Positions 24,211 to 37,800 of a stretch of 64,000 nt of DNA are shown one piece after another; position 1 is the first letter of the stretch, and the number at the start of each line of letters is the position of its first letter. The stretch is taken from positions 43,668,408 to 43,732,407 of the forward strand of contig JAJKFL010000003.1 of assembly GCA_021186555.1 (NCBI GenBank), read 5' to 3'. The notes below the pieces were generated by a model that did not search any database, had not been told where the DNA came from, and saw only the letters and a list, made by a program, of their open reading frames with translations. A program made the position numbers and the translations under genes. The DNA is from Reticulitermes speratus (Eukaryota; Arthropoda; Insecta; Blattodea; Rhinotermitidae).

Positions 24211-24840
24211 ATGTTTTTAATTTGATTATTTTCTGTGAACCTGACATTTCACATTAATTGTCCACACTGTGGTATTCTTAATTTGACTGTTTTCTTAAGA
24301 TTTATGAACACGCAACTGTGGTTCCTTGATGGGAAAGGGAGACAGTATAAATAGAAAATTGCCTTGTGAGGCAATATAAAGTGGGAATGTACACGTATGT
24401 ATTTCCTTGGACTGTCCCTGTAGCTTAAAAGGCCTGATGGAGACTACTAAAACACTGACTAAAGTGTCTCTGATGAAAAGGTCATATATGTTTAACAAGC
24501 CAATAGTGTACAGCAAAAACCACTTTCAAGAATATACAAAGCTTTGGAATTGGTTTGATTATATATACTTGTATATGCTGCAGTGGCTTCTGAACGATGC
24601 TTGTCTGTGATCCTGTGGTGAAAGGATGAATGGTCAAATTTATACTGCCTGCACCTAAATGACTCACATAAAACACTTGCTGTTCACTGGAAATGGGAGT
24701 CACGGTTTCCAAGATCGTGTTGTGGGAAAACACTTCTGTTAGACATTAATGTTTTGGGTCCAGTGAACCCTACCCTTGAATTCTAGGCACCCACTCTGGA
24801 GCTACTTATATTACAGAGACTTGTATGTCTCTCCTCTACT

Positions 24841-24846
24841 TTTATT
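24841..24846 (-). terminator. Candidate polyadenylation signal of the protease gene
   Basis: The first AATAAA on the minus strand after the stop at 25731 lies about 885 nt downstream. An earlier ATTAAA occurs at about 25467-25462. No other marker of the 3' end is visible, so both are tentative. Confidence 0.3.
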
Positions 24847-25730
24847 ATATGAATTATAACCTGTCTTCTTTAAATCATTTCTTTTTCTGCGTGATTGTAA
24901 ATTATGCTGTTTATAATGGTGTTCTTATACAAGCATTTTGAATGTACTTGTCCATTGAAAATGGAAATCAGCAGTTATATATAAATTAAACTGGAATGCA
25001 TTTCAGGAACATCTTCACTCAGAAACTAATGTTCAAAGCAAACATGTGCCTTAAAAAATTCAGTGAAAGTGGTCCAGTTTTTAGTAATAATCAAACATTG
25101 TACTGTTGATTGCGACATTCAATCGCAAGAATATTATTCTTCACAGCCTACACTACGGCACAACACTGCTTTAAATCACTGTTGAATGTCACTAATTTGG
25201 CTTCTGATGCTGTGAAGTGTTTGTTCATAGTTAAATTGCACCACCCAGATTTGTCACTGAGTAGCAATGTGTGCATTATTACCATTTTCCTTTCTCTTGT
25301 TTTGTCATATGCACGAATATCACATATACTTTCCACAACAAGTGTTGTACAGTTGGGTAACTGTTGTGGGGCATTCCACTGTGACAAGTTTTAAAACTGA
25401 TGTGTTTCCAGCCTCTGGGAAAGTTATGGTCTATAAAATTGCTTCTATCAGCAAACACAGAGTTTAATGGCATCGTAATTTCACTTCACTTGCTGTATGG
25501 TACATATGTCTTCATCTCTCAGTTCACAACAGGAGAGGAGAACACAAGACATGACTCTAACAGGATATATGCAAAATATCTATGATGCAGGAGGTATAAG
25601 ATCGAAATGCTGACCACAGATTAGCCTTCTGCCAGTGTTGTTCTTCATGATTACTCTGTGCATAATATAAATATGTTGATACAAGCATTAATGCTGAGGA
25701 GATCAGACTTAGACGACGCTGGCAGTAGTT

Positions 25731-25892
25731 TCAAGTGGAATTTATAATGTAAGAGATCCAGTCCACTGTATGTGCCACTCTGTGGTATATACCTGGCTGA
25801 CCACGCTGCGCACAAGAGTACCCAGCTGACACTATCCCAATAAGGTACCATCTTCCTGTTTTCTCCATCATGAGTGGACCTCCTGAGTCCCC
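25731..25892 (-). CDS. Protease exon 9: catalytic serine and C-terminus
   Basis: The exon begins exactly at GDSGGP (Ser456) after the acceptor CCACAG. It then encodes [20 protein letters not shown] and the last helix (TVDWISYI), ending INST and a stop at 25733-25731. Starting the last exon at GDSGGP is a placement seen in other S1 protease genes. Confidence 0.96.
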   Translation of the reverse strand, partial: GDSGGPLMMEKTGRWYLIGIVSAGYSCAQRGQPGIYHRVAHTVDWISYIINST

Positions 25893-28800
25893 CTGTGGAT
25901 AGACACATTGCATATTTAAATTAAACTTTTCCACAGATTACGTGACGAAAAATCTGTGCACCCATATGCCTGTTTATTATGGCAGGAGAGGAATGTGGTT
26001 TATGGTGTGGTAAGATATCTATGTTATATGGCATGTACGTGTATATGGGCTTCAAAATACTAAAATACTAGGAGTAGAATTAAAGAAGTGAAGGTGATGT
26101 CCTGAAGATGGAGACAGTGTTTTCCTCTGAGACAGAATTCTTACATACAACAACTGGAAGTTACTGAGCATTGTGGACAGGTAAAGTGAATTGGATTAAT
26201 ACTGTATGGCTTTGTAGAAGAACACATTACTCTAAATGCTGAATGGGGAATTTGTGCTAATTCTTGTTCAAGTATGAAAAATGATGAAGGTAGATAATAG
26301 AAATGTGATTCCTCACCTGGCAGGAATCCTTACCCCCTCCCCTATATCCTGCACACATCATCTCGTCATAGATGATGACATTGATGCCATTGGACTTGTG
26401 CCAGCGTTCACACAAGCGATTGTCTATCACTGGCACATCCACAGCCTGCAGAGTCTTAGGGCGAAGTCGGGAGCCTGAAGACAAATGACAGAATATGAAC
26501 TGTACACAGCCTTTAACTGCTGCCCTACCTGTATGGGCTTCATTGCTGCTCATACTTGAAAAAGGAACCTGCAGTAGGACGCAAAGTAAACAGCATATTT
26601 AATTTATTCATACTCCAGAGAACTGTTTCACAGCGTACCTGCCTGCAGAGCGCCCCAGCCAGCTGCCCATCCATACTGCCCCAAGAAGTCCTCTCCCTTC
26701 TCCGGAAGGCAGATGGGTGCAATATGTGGCATGTACTGCACTGGTCGGTCCAGACGTAACACGGCGACGTCAAAACGGTCTGCCTGGGGTGTAAACTTGA
26801 AGTATGGATGTACCCGAATCTCACGAACCCCAAATGTATATGCAGGCAATGGTTCTACTGCAGAATTTATGACATAGTCACCCAGTGTCACCTGAACCTG
26901 TCTTGCTGATGCCCTATATTTGAACAATAAACAGACAAGATGCAGCTTTGGTGTTTTCATGTGGTGAAAAATAGCAGATGTCAAATTGAATGTGTGGATT
27001 AAGTTTGGACAGTTCGTTGGGGGTTGAGGAGCTAACAACATACAACATTTGTGTAGTTCATGGCTAAAAAACTGTGCCAGCTTCATACTGTTTGTTAATG
27101 TATAAACAGCCTGTGCTGCATCACCAGAACAAAGAGTGTGAAGGAACAGATGAAGCCACTATAAATCCCTTAGAGAAATTACCGTATATTCTCGAATCTA
27201 ATCCGCATCCGAATCTAATCCGCACCCAGTTTTTGGCGACTTCTTAAACGAAAAAAAGTTAGTTCGCGATTCTAATCCGCACCTTTCCTTCAACCACCCC
27301 TTGCCCACGGGGCGACTGATTGAATAATATTGGATGTTACCAATGCGTTAAAATCCGACGCTACGCCTGTGGCCGATGAGTCATACCGATAGAGGCGGGG
27401 CCTTTCTCAACAGACGTGCGCAATCTCGTCTGAAGCCAGCTGAGCCTTAGTTGTTGAAACGTGGGAGGTGCTTGTTCCAATTTGTCGTGTACCGTAGTTA
27501 TGGAAGAGGGACACCTGAAATCTAAACGACTCTCATATACGGCAAAGTTCAAACGTGAAGTTATTCGGTGCGCAGAGGAGAATGGAAACCGCAAAGCCGC
27601 TGCAATTTTTGGAGTTGATGAAAGCAACGTTCGACTATGGCGGAAACACAAGGCAGCGATCAGCGGGTGTGAGGCGTCACAAAGGAAATTCACTGGACCC
27701 AATTATTATATTATTATAATAATAAATAATAAAATAATAGATTATTGTATTGTATTGTTCTTACGGCATGTACAGCAGCTCAATCATTTTTCCAAAATCC
27801 AGCTCTAGACCGCGAATCTAATCCGCATCTGATTTTTTAGCCCTCTAAAACTGTAAAAAGGGTGCGGATTAGATTCGAGAATATACGGTATATCATAGTT
27901 GAAGAAATTGAAGCTTGAATTCTTTAAAAGACAGTATAGGTGGGCAAAACAAGATATTTTGGTGGGCTACTCTAGATCCTATGTTATGCTTCAGTGGTTA
28001 GATGTCTGTGTGAAGTTCATGACCTAACAGGAAAAGTAACATGATCTGATTTTCTTCTGATTAGTACAGTAGGTTTACTTACGTGGTAACCAAGGCTTGT
28101 TTCAGGAGCTGTCAGGTTATAATTTTGTTTTGACTGTAACTAGCCCGACTGAGGGGAGAGAGGTCGTGGTTTGGGTGTGGACACTAGACATCTGGACTGA
28201 GGAGGAGAGAGGTCATAGTTTGGGTGTGGACATTAGCTATCCTGACTGAGGGGAGAGATGGAGGTTACTGTTTATGTGTGGACTTAGTTATCCTGACTGA
28301 GGGGAGAGATTGAAGTCATTGTTTGTGTATAGAGACTTTAGCTATCCTGACTGAGAGGAGAGCATAGTTTAGGTGTGGACACTAGCTATCCTGACTGAGG
28401 GGAGGGATGGAGGTCATAGTCTGGGTGTGGGCACTACCTACCCTGACTGAGGTAGTAGACATGTGTAATGAAACATACATAACCATGACACCAACATATA
28501 TGAGATTGCTTCATGTATGACACACATAAAAGACCAGTCTTCAGGTAACACTTGTAGTTCTTACACATGCAAATACCCACATAACAGCAGGCCCTGATGG
28601 TTAGAGGATTTCATGGCATTGGTCAAGTAAAAAACGAATAACAAATATACTCTACGTTAAGGACACATATAATATATGATTAAGACATATCTGTGATGGG
28701 TGATGGATATGTGTAAAACCACATACCACACACCAAATGTACGTGGACATTTTTAATATATTGTGAACTATTTTATATTTCAGTAATGCTGATCAGTACT

Positions 28801-31800
28801 GGTTGTATTAAGGATAAGTTCTGTTTTACATATTTCTGATAATATTGTTGATGCAGGGATACATCCATTAGGGAGTAAAAACATGGACGCTGAACAGTTT
28901 TTAAATTATATGGAACAAGTCAGCTGATGTATGTAACTCTTCTGTTACTTCAGTAATTTCCACTGGTATTATTTTCACTAAAGTGCAGTGCCAAAACTTG
29001 TAGGAGAGTGGAATAAATGGGTTTGGCCCAGGTATATTGTTGGTATTTTAATCATTTATCATTTAAAAAAATACATGGTGATGATGATGCAAGATTATAA
29101 AACAGCAGTAAGTATTACCTTGCAACGCAGTGTCCAGCTGTAACTACGTGGTAACGGTTGACAAGAGATCCACCACACCGACTGGACCCAATTCGGATGT
29201 ATGCCTAGGGAAAGAATTGGAGAGTGACATAGTTGATACACATGAGAGGAAAAGTTGGAATAAAGAGGCTGTAACTTACCTGCCAAGGAAAGCTGCCAAA
29301 TCCAGCCTCATCACCACCAACAATACGACGTTGGGCACCCAAGCTGGGACCTAGCTTTCCAATAGAAACTCCACATCCTGCAATTTAAAAACACAATGTA
29401 TAACATTCCATAATGAAAGTGCATTCAATGTGTGTATGTACACAGGTAGCTGAAACTACTGGGAGGTTCCAGTGCAGGAAGCTCAGAAGGTGTAGGAGGT
29501 TTGAAGTAAAATACAGTTATACGAAAAGAAAGAGAATAAAGTTGAGCTGTTGAGTCAACAGCCCATGTTAACATACCAGCGACAGGAGAAGGGCGAGCAT
29601 AGTCTATTTTGCTGCAGAAGTTAGTCATTGCCATGTTTTGTACAAGTTTGGTGCAGGGTTTCCCTGCATTCACTGTCAGTCCACAGGAAGAGGGTTTGAA
29701 CCTGAAGATATGATGTTGTCAATGCCACGTATTTACAGTCTTCAAAGTCTGATGTAATATGTACAGAGTCACAGTTGTAGGCTCTTTTCTTCTGTCCCAA
29801 TGTGTGCGTGTGTTTGTGTGTGGTGTGCATTTATTTCATGTTATATTGCATTACGGTTCCCTAATACTACAATATTACAACTCTAACTCAGCATGTGCAT
29901 GGTACACAATCTTCCTTCAAGAACTGATAGCAACTTAGCTAGTAAAAGAAATTCCTACATTTATGGCACCCAAATGTTTGTCAACATGTTCACAAAATCC
30001 TGCCATTGAAGGGCCAGTTGAATCTATTCAACACCTTTACATTGACATCAATTTTAATATTATCCTCCCTACTGTGCCTATGTTGCTAAAGCAGTCTGTT
30101 CTCTTTAGGTTCTTTGGCCAGTATTTTATATGCATTTGTCATTTCTCCCATCTTATCATGGTTGTACTCTATTGTTAGTGCCTGCATGAATGAGTGAATG
30201 ATTGAATGAATGAATGAATGAGTGAGTGAATGACTGAATTAATGAATAAGTAACAAAAGGTGGAAGGTAACTGTTTATATATTTTATTGGATTTTGTGCA
30301 GAACCTTTGTGTTTTAAAAGGTGGGACTGACGGCATAATGATGTGATTTAAACACGTGGGTGAATGGAAATGTTAATTTCATATTTGTTGCTCAAGACAT
30401 TAGATTTATCCAAAACTATGTAACAATCTATGAGATTGTTAGCTGAAGGATGTTTCGTTATCTTTCAGTAAGAATCTAAGAATGTAGTGTCTGCAGATTT
30501 AACAAGTCTAACTTACCAAGCAAGTTAGCACAGAAATAACGCCTTCTATTCACTTGAGATTTACCTGGTTTGAATTTAGAACGTTGGTTCGCTATCCTGA
30601 CTGAAATTTTTGTGGTTTACCCTCCATATGAAACCCTTTATCCTATGAACGTCCTATATTCCAGACACAAACATGGTGACACCCCTAGAAATTTATTTTA
30701 TATATTTAGACAACAAGGAAATTTACTGCAATTTTAAGACATGCTGCACAATCTGCGTTCTGTTATCCACAAAGTGCCGTTTATTTCACAATTCAGACTT
30801 TTCCTATTCAAATAATTTTCACGTTCTTCATAAAGGAAGTGTGAAAACTTAAATACCTGCATCATTATTTAAATATATAAGCACTGACTGCTTCTTCCAT
30901 TACAGTCCCATCAATTCATCATTCATAACCATCTTACCATTTCTCACTTGACATTACAATGTGAATAATTATAGAATGTTAAGTGCTTCTTAAAGCGTTA
31001 ATTTTAGTTCACCTCAATCTGCAAACCAACATTGCAAAACCACTGAAAAACAGAGATGTTCAGCCTGATTACAAATATTAGATTTAAGGTTATGGCAGTA
31101 GTCAGTATGAATACTAGTGTTTTATATCTTGGTAGATAGGCACCAACATTTTGGTGGAACCTGGTTGGTAGGTACCAACATTATGGAGGAGTGTTGCTGA
31201 TAGGCACAAACATTATGGTGGTAGTTGGTTGATGTGCACCAACATGGAGGAAGCTGTGTGATAGGCACCAAAATTATGGTGGAACCTGGTTGATAGGTAC
31301 GAAACGTTATGGTGGATTATGGTCAAGGGGCACATGCATTATGGTGGAATATGGTCGATAGGTACAACATTTTGATGGAACCTGGTTGATAGGCACCAAC
31401 AATATGGTGGAATATTTTTCGATAGGTATGATGAACATTATGGTGGAACCTGGTTCATAGGTACAAACATTATGGTGGAACCTGGTCGATAGGTACCAGC
31501 ATTGTGGAGGATTATCTGCTGCCATGCAACTGTTCTTGGTTTTGAAATTTAGAGTTTGGATTTTCTGCTTTCTATTGGAAGTTTCAAACTCAGTAGTATA
31601 TACAATGATGCATTATTCCACTTAAATGAAGTTCAATTGTAGTAACCTTAACAACACCAGGTTTATAAATTTAATGAAATGTGTGGACTGCAATAAACTG
31701 CAAGTACTGCAGGTCATGCAGACAAGAAAGGGAAACATTAACACTTTGATATGTTTAAGGCTATGGTTACACTGGAAGTGTATTTGCACAAAACGTCACA

Positions 31801-34800
31801 AATAAGACCAGATTCACCCAATACAGTGGTTGGTGTTTGGTTTGGCCTAATTTGCGGGAATATGGTCAATGATAGTTCTACTGCAGTCATGGGTACTGCC
31901 TTTAAGGTATATTTTTAAGAAAGTGTTGTGTTGAAATTTGTTATTTTTGAAGAAACATTAGAGAACACTGGATGAATTCTTTATTTCAATGCAAAGAAAT
32001 TGAATACTTGTAACTGTTTGGAGAGTTATCTGAATAACATGAAAAATGTTATGAATATTATCGAATGACACCTCATGCATTCACCATCCACTGCAATGAA
32101 TAAAACACTAAATAAAATTAGACACACTACTCTCATTCTAGGGCATAAAAAAACAAACTTATTTGCATTGTCAAGCAATGTCACATGATTCGCAAAAATG
32201 TTTCACTTCTAGTGTAACCATCTCCATGTTCATACAAGGTGGGTCTTTTTGCACATATTTGGTTGTATTTGTAAGACTGCAATTTTTCTTGAATACCCTT
32301 CTGCCAAAAGCACAGCCTCATGCAGTAATACGTTAAGTAATTAATGTATGCTCTATGTACTTCTTGTATTAAGTGATCTGTAAGGACATTCAGATTAACT
32401 GGTCAGAATGCATTGTACATGTTTAAATGTTCTGTTGAAGGGCTGATGTGTGTTTAATAATTTGTCATGATGTTATTATTTATGGTGTGCTGGTCCATTA
32501 AAGTTTTTCCCTTGGACACTTTATTGTATATCTTTCTACTCTTTTCCCAGATTTTGAGCCTTACTTATTCTTCATTACAATAAGTTTCATACTGATATAC
32601 TCGTAAATCTGAAGTTCTGTCATTTAAGTGGAAACATATTATTAGTGTGCCACTACATAAGTTATAAATTTGTGCAACTAGTTAGATGAAGGAAAGTTTT
32701 AGACAAGAATTATACAGCATGTTGCTTGTTAGAAAGAGTGTTATGTTCTATGTGAAAGTCAATGCTATTTCCTCAGGTGTAAGTACACAACGTCTTTGTG
32801 ATGTCTTTCTAGTAAAAGAGTTTTTACACATTCATGGCAGTATGTACAGTTGTAAGTAATGATTCACAAGTTTGTCTTTCGTATGAATGGTGCAGGTACA
32901 ACATTGGTATTTCTTGGTCAGAATTTCATCCTGTCTTTAGCAGGTCTGTGATGATACGTACAGAATTCCATGTACTTCACAGTTGTCCTCTCAGTCAAGC
33001 TGCATGTCAGTTGTTTTTACGATAATATCTCGAACATTACTGTTGAATCTTTGAAGTCTAGTGATAGCTTATATGTACAGTACCACACAGCTTATTTGTC
33101 TTCCCAGTCAGGCTACTTGTTGAGTGCATCGGGACTCGAACCCGAGACCTACTTACTGGGGTCATTGGTCACAGGACCATAGTCCACAAGTAGGCTGTTC
33201 TCGTCATGCTCGCCCTTCTTTGCTGTGTCCTTGGCTGCCCGTCGCTGGCAGCAGGCATACAGGAATCCCCCACATGACCCTTCCAGCAGTCCCGCTGACA
33301 TCCAGCAGGAGAGGAAAAACTCGCATGTTCCCGTGGCACAAAGTGATTGGTCTCCTAGGAATGGGTACCCTTCTTGACCAGGCACTCTCCCCTCTGGAAA
33401 TATCATAGTGTTACAGGCAATATTCAAAATGGGAAACAGAAGAGTTTGCTAGAAAAGTGAAGGTTGTCATTCCCTATATCACTGCTAGTCAGTATGGCAC
33501 AGTTCGATGATCATTGGTTCTCAGATTTGGTACCAGCAGGATGTAATACTCAGTGTGATTACTTGGGTAGAAATGTGGATAAATAACTGATTTTGTCACT
33601 ATGAAGTCTAGATGTGAGGATTCATTAGACTATATGTGAAAGAGAGAGGATTCATATGATCTTTAATATCTTCACCTAATTTGCTGAAGTCAGTAGGGAA
33701 TGTTGACGGCTTATTATTAGAAACACGGATGAATTGAACATGTGGTCAGTAGTATTCTGTGTAATTTTGTGATGTGTATGTGAGCTTGATTCAGGGGTTT
33801 TGTGTCTGACATTAAGGAACAAAACTCTCAGCTTCTTTCAAATTCATTCTTAATATTCCTCCTATCCATGGGTACACATCCTAAATTTACACACTCTAAC
33901 TGACATGTTATCATGAATTGGTTTATAATGTTCAATTAATTGTGTGTGTGTGGGTGAGTGAAATTGGCTATGGATTGTACAATTGCAGTTCATTTCCTGA
34001 CAAATGGAAGCACTCCTATATTCATTGCCATGTCCAGACCAGCTCTTCAACCCACCCAGCTTACTATCTAATGGTTGCTGAGGCTTTGTTTTGCAAGGAG
34101 TATGTCAGCTGCTGTATGAAACTGACCACTTAGCCATAAGTAGTGCCAGTGTTAAGAATGCCTTGATCTTCACCACTAGTCTACCACACAGCCTTCATGG
34201 ATAACTTTCATATTTAATACTTCCTATGTAATTGATGTAATTAAGTGGTTACAAATAAAATATGTATATGAATATGAAGTTCATATTTAAAAGTAAGAAA
34301 ACTGCAGTGACATTTTAGTTTTAAACAGAATTTAAAATCGTGGACACTGTACTCTTTCTAAAATTTATTGAATAATAGTGACGCTAAACATTTCAACTGC
34401 ACAACAATTTCTAGGTCATTGAATCAGCACACAGTGGAAACACTTGCAGCTGCACTATGAAACCTATCAGTATGGAGTTTTAGACTGAAAGGAAACTGAT
34501 ATTTTTGTAGATTTGAAAGCTGAAAGCTAATTTGAAGTGTGATAATGAATATTCATTTTAAAAGTCTAGTGTTATTTTTATCTGTAGCTGAAGAAGGAGT
34601 GGTCTAGTTATGACTGTTGAGGTTTTGTGAATGTCAATGAATACAGGAGAAGAAGTAGTGCAATACAGTGTACTGATAGCTAGTTTCCACCATAATTATC
34701 TGGTAGTAGAATCCCTTTCACTGTACAGGACATGATGGATGTTTAATCTTAATACAAGACACATCCATACACAGATAGCAATAATTGCTCTAACGAGGTT

Positions 34801-37800
34801 GTCTTGCGTTGCAACTAAAATCTTACAGTTCTGAAGACCTATCTTTCTGTGAAACTTATGCTCAGGGCCTGCTGCAGTGTGGTGATGAGTAAGTTAGTGT
34901 GTTGTCTTAATGAATTTCCAACATTCCTACTACAAAAGTTCATTTAAATGGCAGGTAATCTTGGTGTACAAGCCCTTGGCTAAACAGGTGGACATCATCA
35001 ACTGGGAAAGCAAACACTAGCATCAAATGAATGTTGAAAACAGATGCTCAGTTTAGTCTGTCAAAGCCTGTATTATGTCTTAAAGGTTTTATGGTAATTT
35101 GATTGTATATGTTGGAGCAGAGATGAAACAATTTAGCAGCCATTTAACTCACTTTGTGGTATCTTTAATTATGGGAGATTGAGCTTGCTTCAGTGGCACT
35201 TCCTGTATTATTTTAGACCATACACATGTCTTTTATCACATGACTAATGCAAATTACAAGTCCTGGAGTTTAATCCTTGTGGGACATAATTTTTTTATGT
35301 ATGAATGTCATTCCTCACCTCTGGGGTCATCAGTGGCAAGGTCCTGAAGGCTGTTGGCTCCTGTTGACTGTAGAATGGAGATGAGGCATGGATGGTACCA
35401 GGTGTGTCTGGGTCCCGAAACACAAGTCTGGGGCTCCTCTGACCCATCTGGGGTACTCTTGTATAGTGACCTCCCACAGCAGGCGCTGTCACCTGCAGAC
35501 AACAAGCGAGTGGGTTCAGTTGTGTACAGGCATACAAGATATTTGTGTCCATAACAAAATATATAAGGACATATTTTCTCTGTTTGTGACTAGTTAATGC
35601 ATTTTGATGAGATTATGTATTGAGAATTCCTCATTACTAACATAAAATTATACTTCTGGACCACTTCAGAGCTGTCATTTTATTTGACCTCATTAGTCTT
35701 TATGCCTATTATGTTACTTTCGCTGAATGATACAGTTCACTAGCTGCTAGAAACTGGTGCTCTGGCAAACAATGCACTCAGCCCTCACTCAGGAATTTGA
35801 AATAATAAAATGTTAATTTAAATATTCATTCAAAAGTATATTTTACTCTTATCAGTAGTACAGTCACAACCAACACATACACTTGCAACATGTGATCAGG
35901 CTACCGGTTTCAGCTCAAAGAGCCATCATCAGGCCTATGACAGAAAACCATGAAAATCAAACTCCGTACATTTTGATAAGAGGAACACCTCCCCCCCACC
36001 CCTTTTTTTCTGTCAAGGCCTGATGATGGCTCTTTGAACTGAAACCGTAGCCTGATCAATGTTGCAAGTATGTGTGTTGGTTTTGAATGTACTGCAGAAA
36101 AGAGTAAAATTTACTTTTGCATGTGCATACCAACGGGGATGTCTAATATTAAAGTAAAATAAATAATCATTGTTACAAATTCATGATCATCATTTAATTA
36201 AAATAATTTTTATTCTTTTCATTTCATATTTTCTCTGGAATATTGTACCCCACATAACTTTGCGCCCTAGGCAGCCACCTAATTCGTCCATATCATTGGG
36301 CTGTCCCTTGAGTGCACATACAGCAAAACTAAAAGTAGTTTTTGTAAAGTATGGTTTTGTGGGATTTTAATGAAATTTACGTTCATTTAAAAGAATTGAT
36401 TGATGTTGGTTGGTGTTGTCATTTGGACAGGCAGCCAGTCGATTGGTTGGGACTGTTACTTCTTTCAATGGAAAATTTAATTTGGAACTTGTCGGCAATT
36501 ATTGACCAAATTAACTGACCAATATTCAAGTATTTTAATTTTTTCATAATGACAAATTGTAAAGAGCCGGGATAGTGTTATCGGTATAATGATAGGCTAC
36601 GGGCTCTACGCTCCGGAGTTTCAATCCCAGTTGGGAAAGATGCTTTTCTCCAAAATCGTCCAGATTGGCTCTGGGCACCACCCAGCCTCCTATTGAGTGG
36701 GTACCGGGGTTCCTTCCTGGAAGTAAAGCTGCCGGGGCGTGATGTTGACCACTCACCTCGAATCTAGTCCCGAGGTTAAGATGAGAGGAGCTATACTTTT
36801 GCTCTCACTATATCCCTTCATGGCGTGGGCAGGCACAACTTTAACTTTTACCATTTTAAGATAAACAGTGCATGTGTCTGGTATACAGGGAGCTACTGAG
36901 CAAGAGAGCTCAAGTGGTAGCGTTTCTGATTTGTATTCGGAGTTCACTGGTTTTAATCTAAGTCGGGTATCGACTATCCTGACTGATGTTCCGCGTGCCG
37001 AATGCCGGGATAGCACCGCAAATTAGACCAAGACCACTTTCTTCCAGACCTTTTCCGGTTGATAATGCACTACTAATCACCCTAATAGTGATAAGTATTG
37101 TCTAAAAACAGTTGTGATTTTCGGTCTACTGCCTAATTTATTTACCTGATAATGTGGCTGCTTGTGCCTCACAGGGGGCCACAGATTATAGCCTGAATGC
37201 AGGTTGGGAGGAGGTCTGGGGCTGTGAGGGTACACCAGTCGGCCGGCCCCGCTCGGTGCTTCGCTTCCCGACAGGGCTGGGAAACGGACGTACCGCCTTC
37301 GCCGTCTTGACGCTGTCATTAGAGTAGATAAAGTATTACTTCAGAGCACTTATGAATGTTTCTACACTTCCCACATCCATCCAGTAATCTGGAATGAGCT
37401 AGAGATTGTTTATTTATTTATTAAAATAAAACCAATAAGTGCACAACATAAGAAGCTTCCAAGATGTAGCCTATAGATTTTTCCCCTTGGCCGAAACATG
37501 CAGGGACAAATTTCAGTACTGGTTTTCATATTTTATATTACATTGTGTACTATGTTGATTTCATTTTAATAAATAATCCAGCATTGCTGGTCAAAATGGA
37601 CTAGAGATATTTCCCATTGAGATTAAACTGGTTGTGATTTGGACACCGTGATCGAGATTGTTTCTTGCCAATGGATCTGAGTAGTAACATGTCCTCCTTT
37701 CATGCCTGATGGTGCAAATGCACCCGGTTTCCGAGAAAACCCAACATGGCAGATAATGTCCAAAATAATAGTGGACTTTAATGACACATATTATCGTCAG

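Larger units (their letters stand above)
35860..36100. mobile_element. Palindromic element with inverted hammerhead-like ends, in protease intron 2
   Basis: Arms of about 75-80 bp (starting around ACAACCAACACATACACTTG on the left and mirrored on the right) surround about 75 bp of unrelated sequence containing a C-rich stretch. Each arm contains one hammerhead-like core. The arrangement resembles the paired pseudo-LTR ends described for Penelope-like elements. No reverse transcriptase is present. Confidence 0.6.

Noticed and set aside
28140-28455. CRISPR-like array
   Set aside because: Units are diverged tandem copies without unique spacers, in a eukaryotic intron.
33149-33427. Cys-rich minus-strand ORF as a stand-alone small protein
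   Set aside because: It is exon 4 of the protease; its borders and phase fit exactly between exons 3 and 5.
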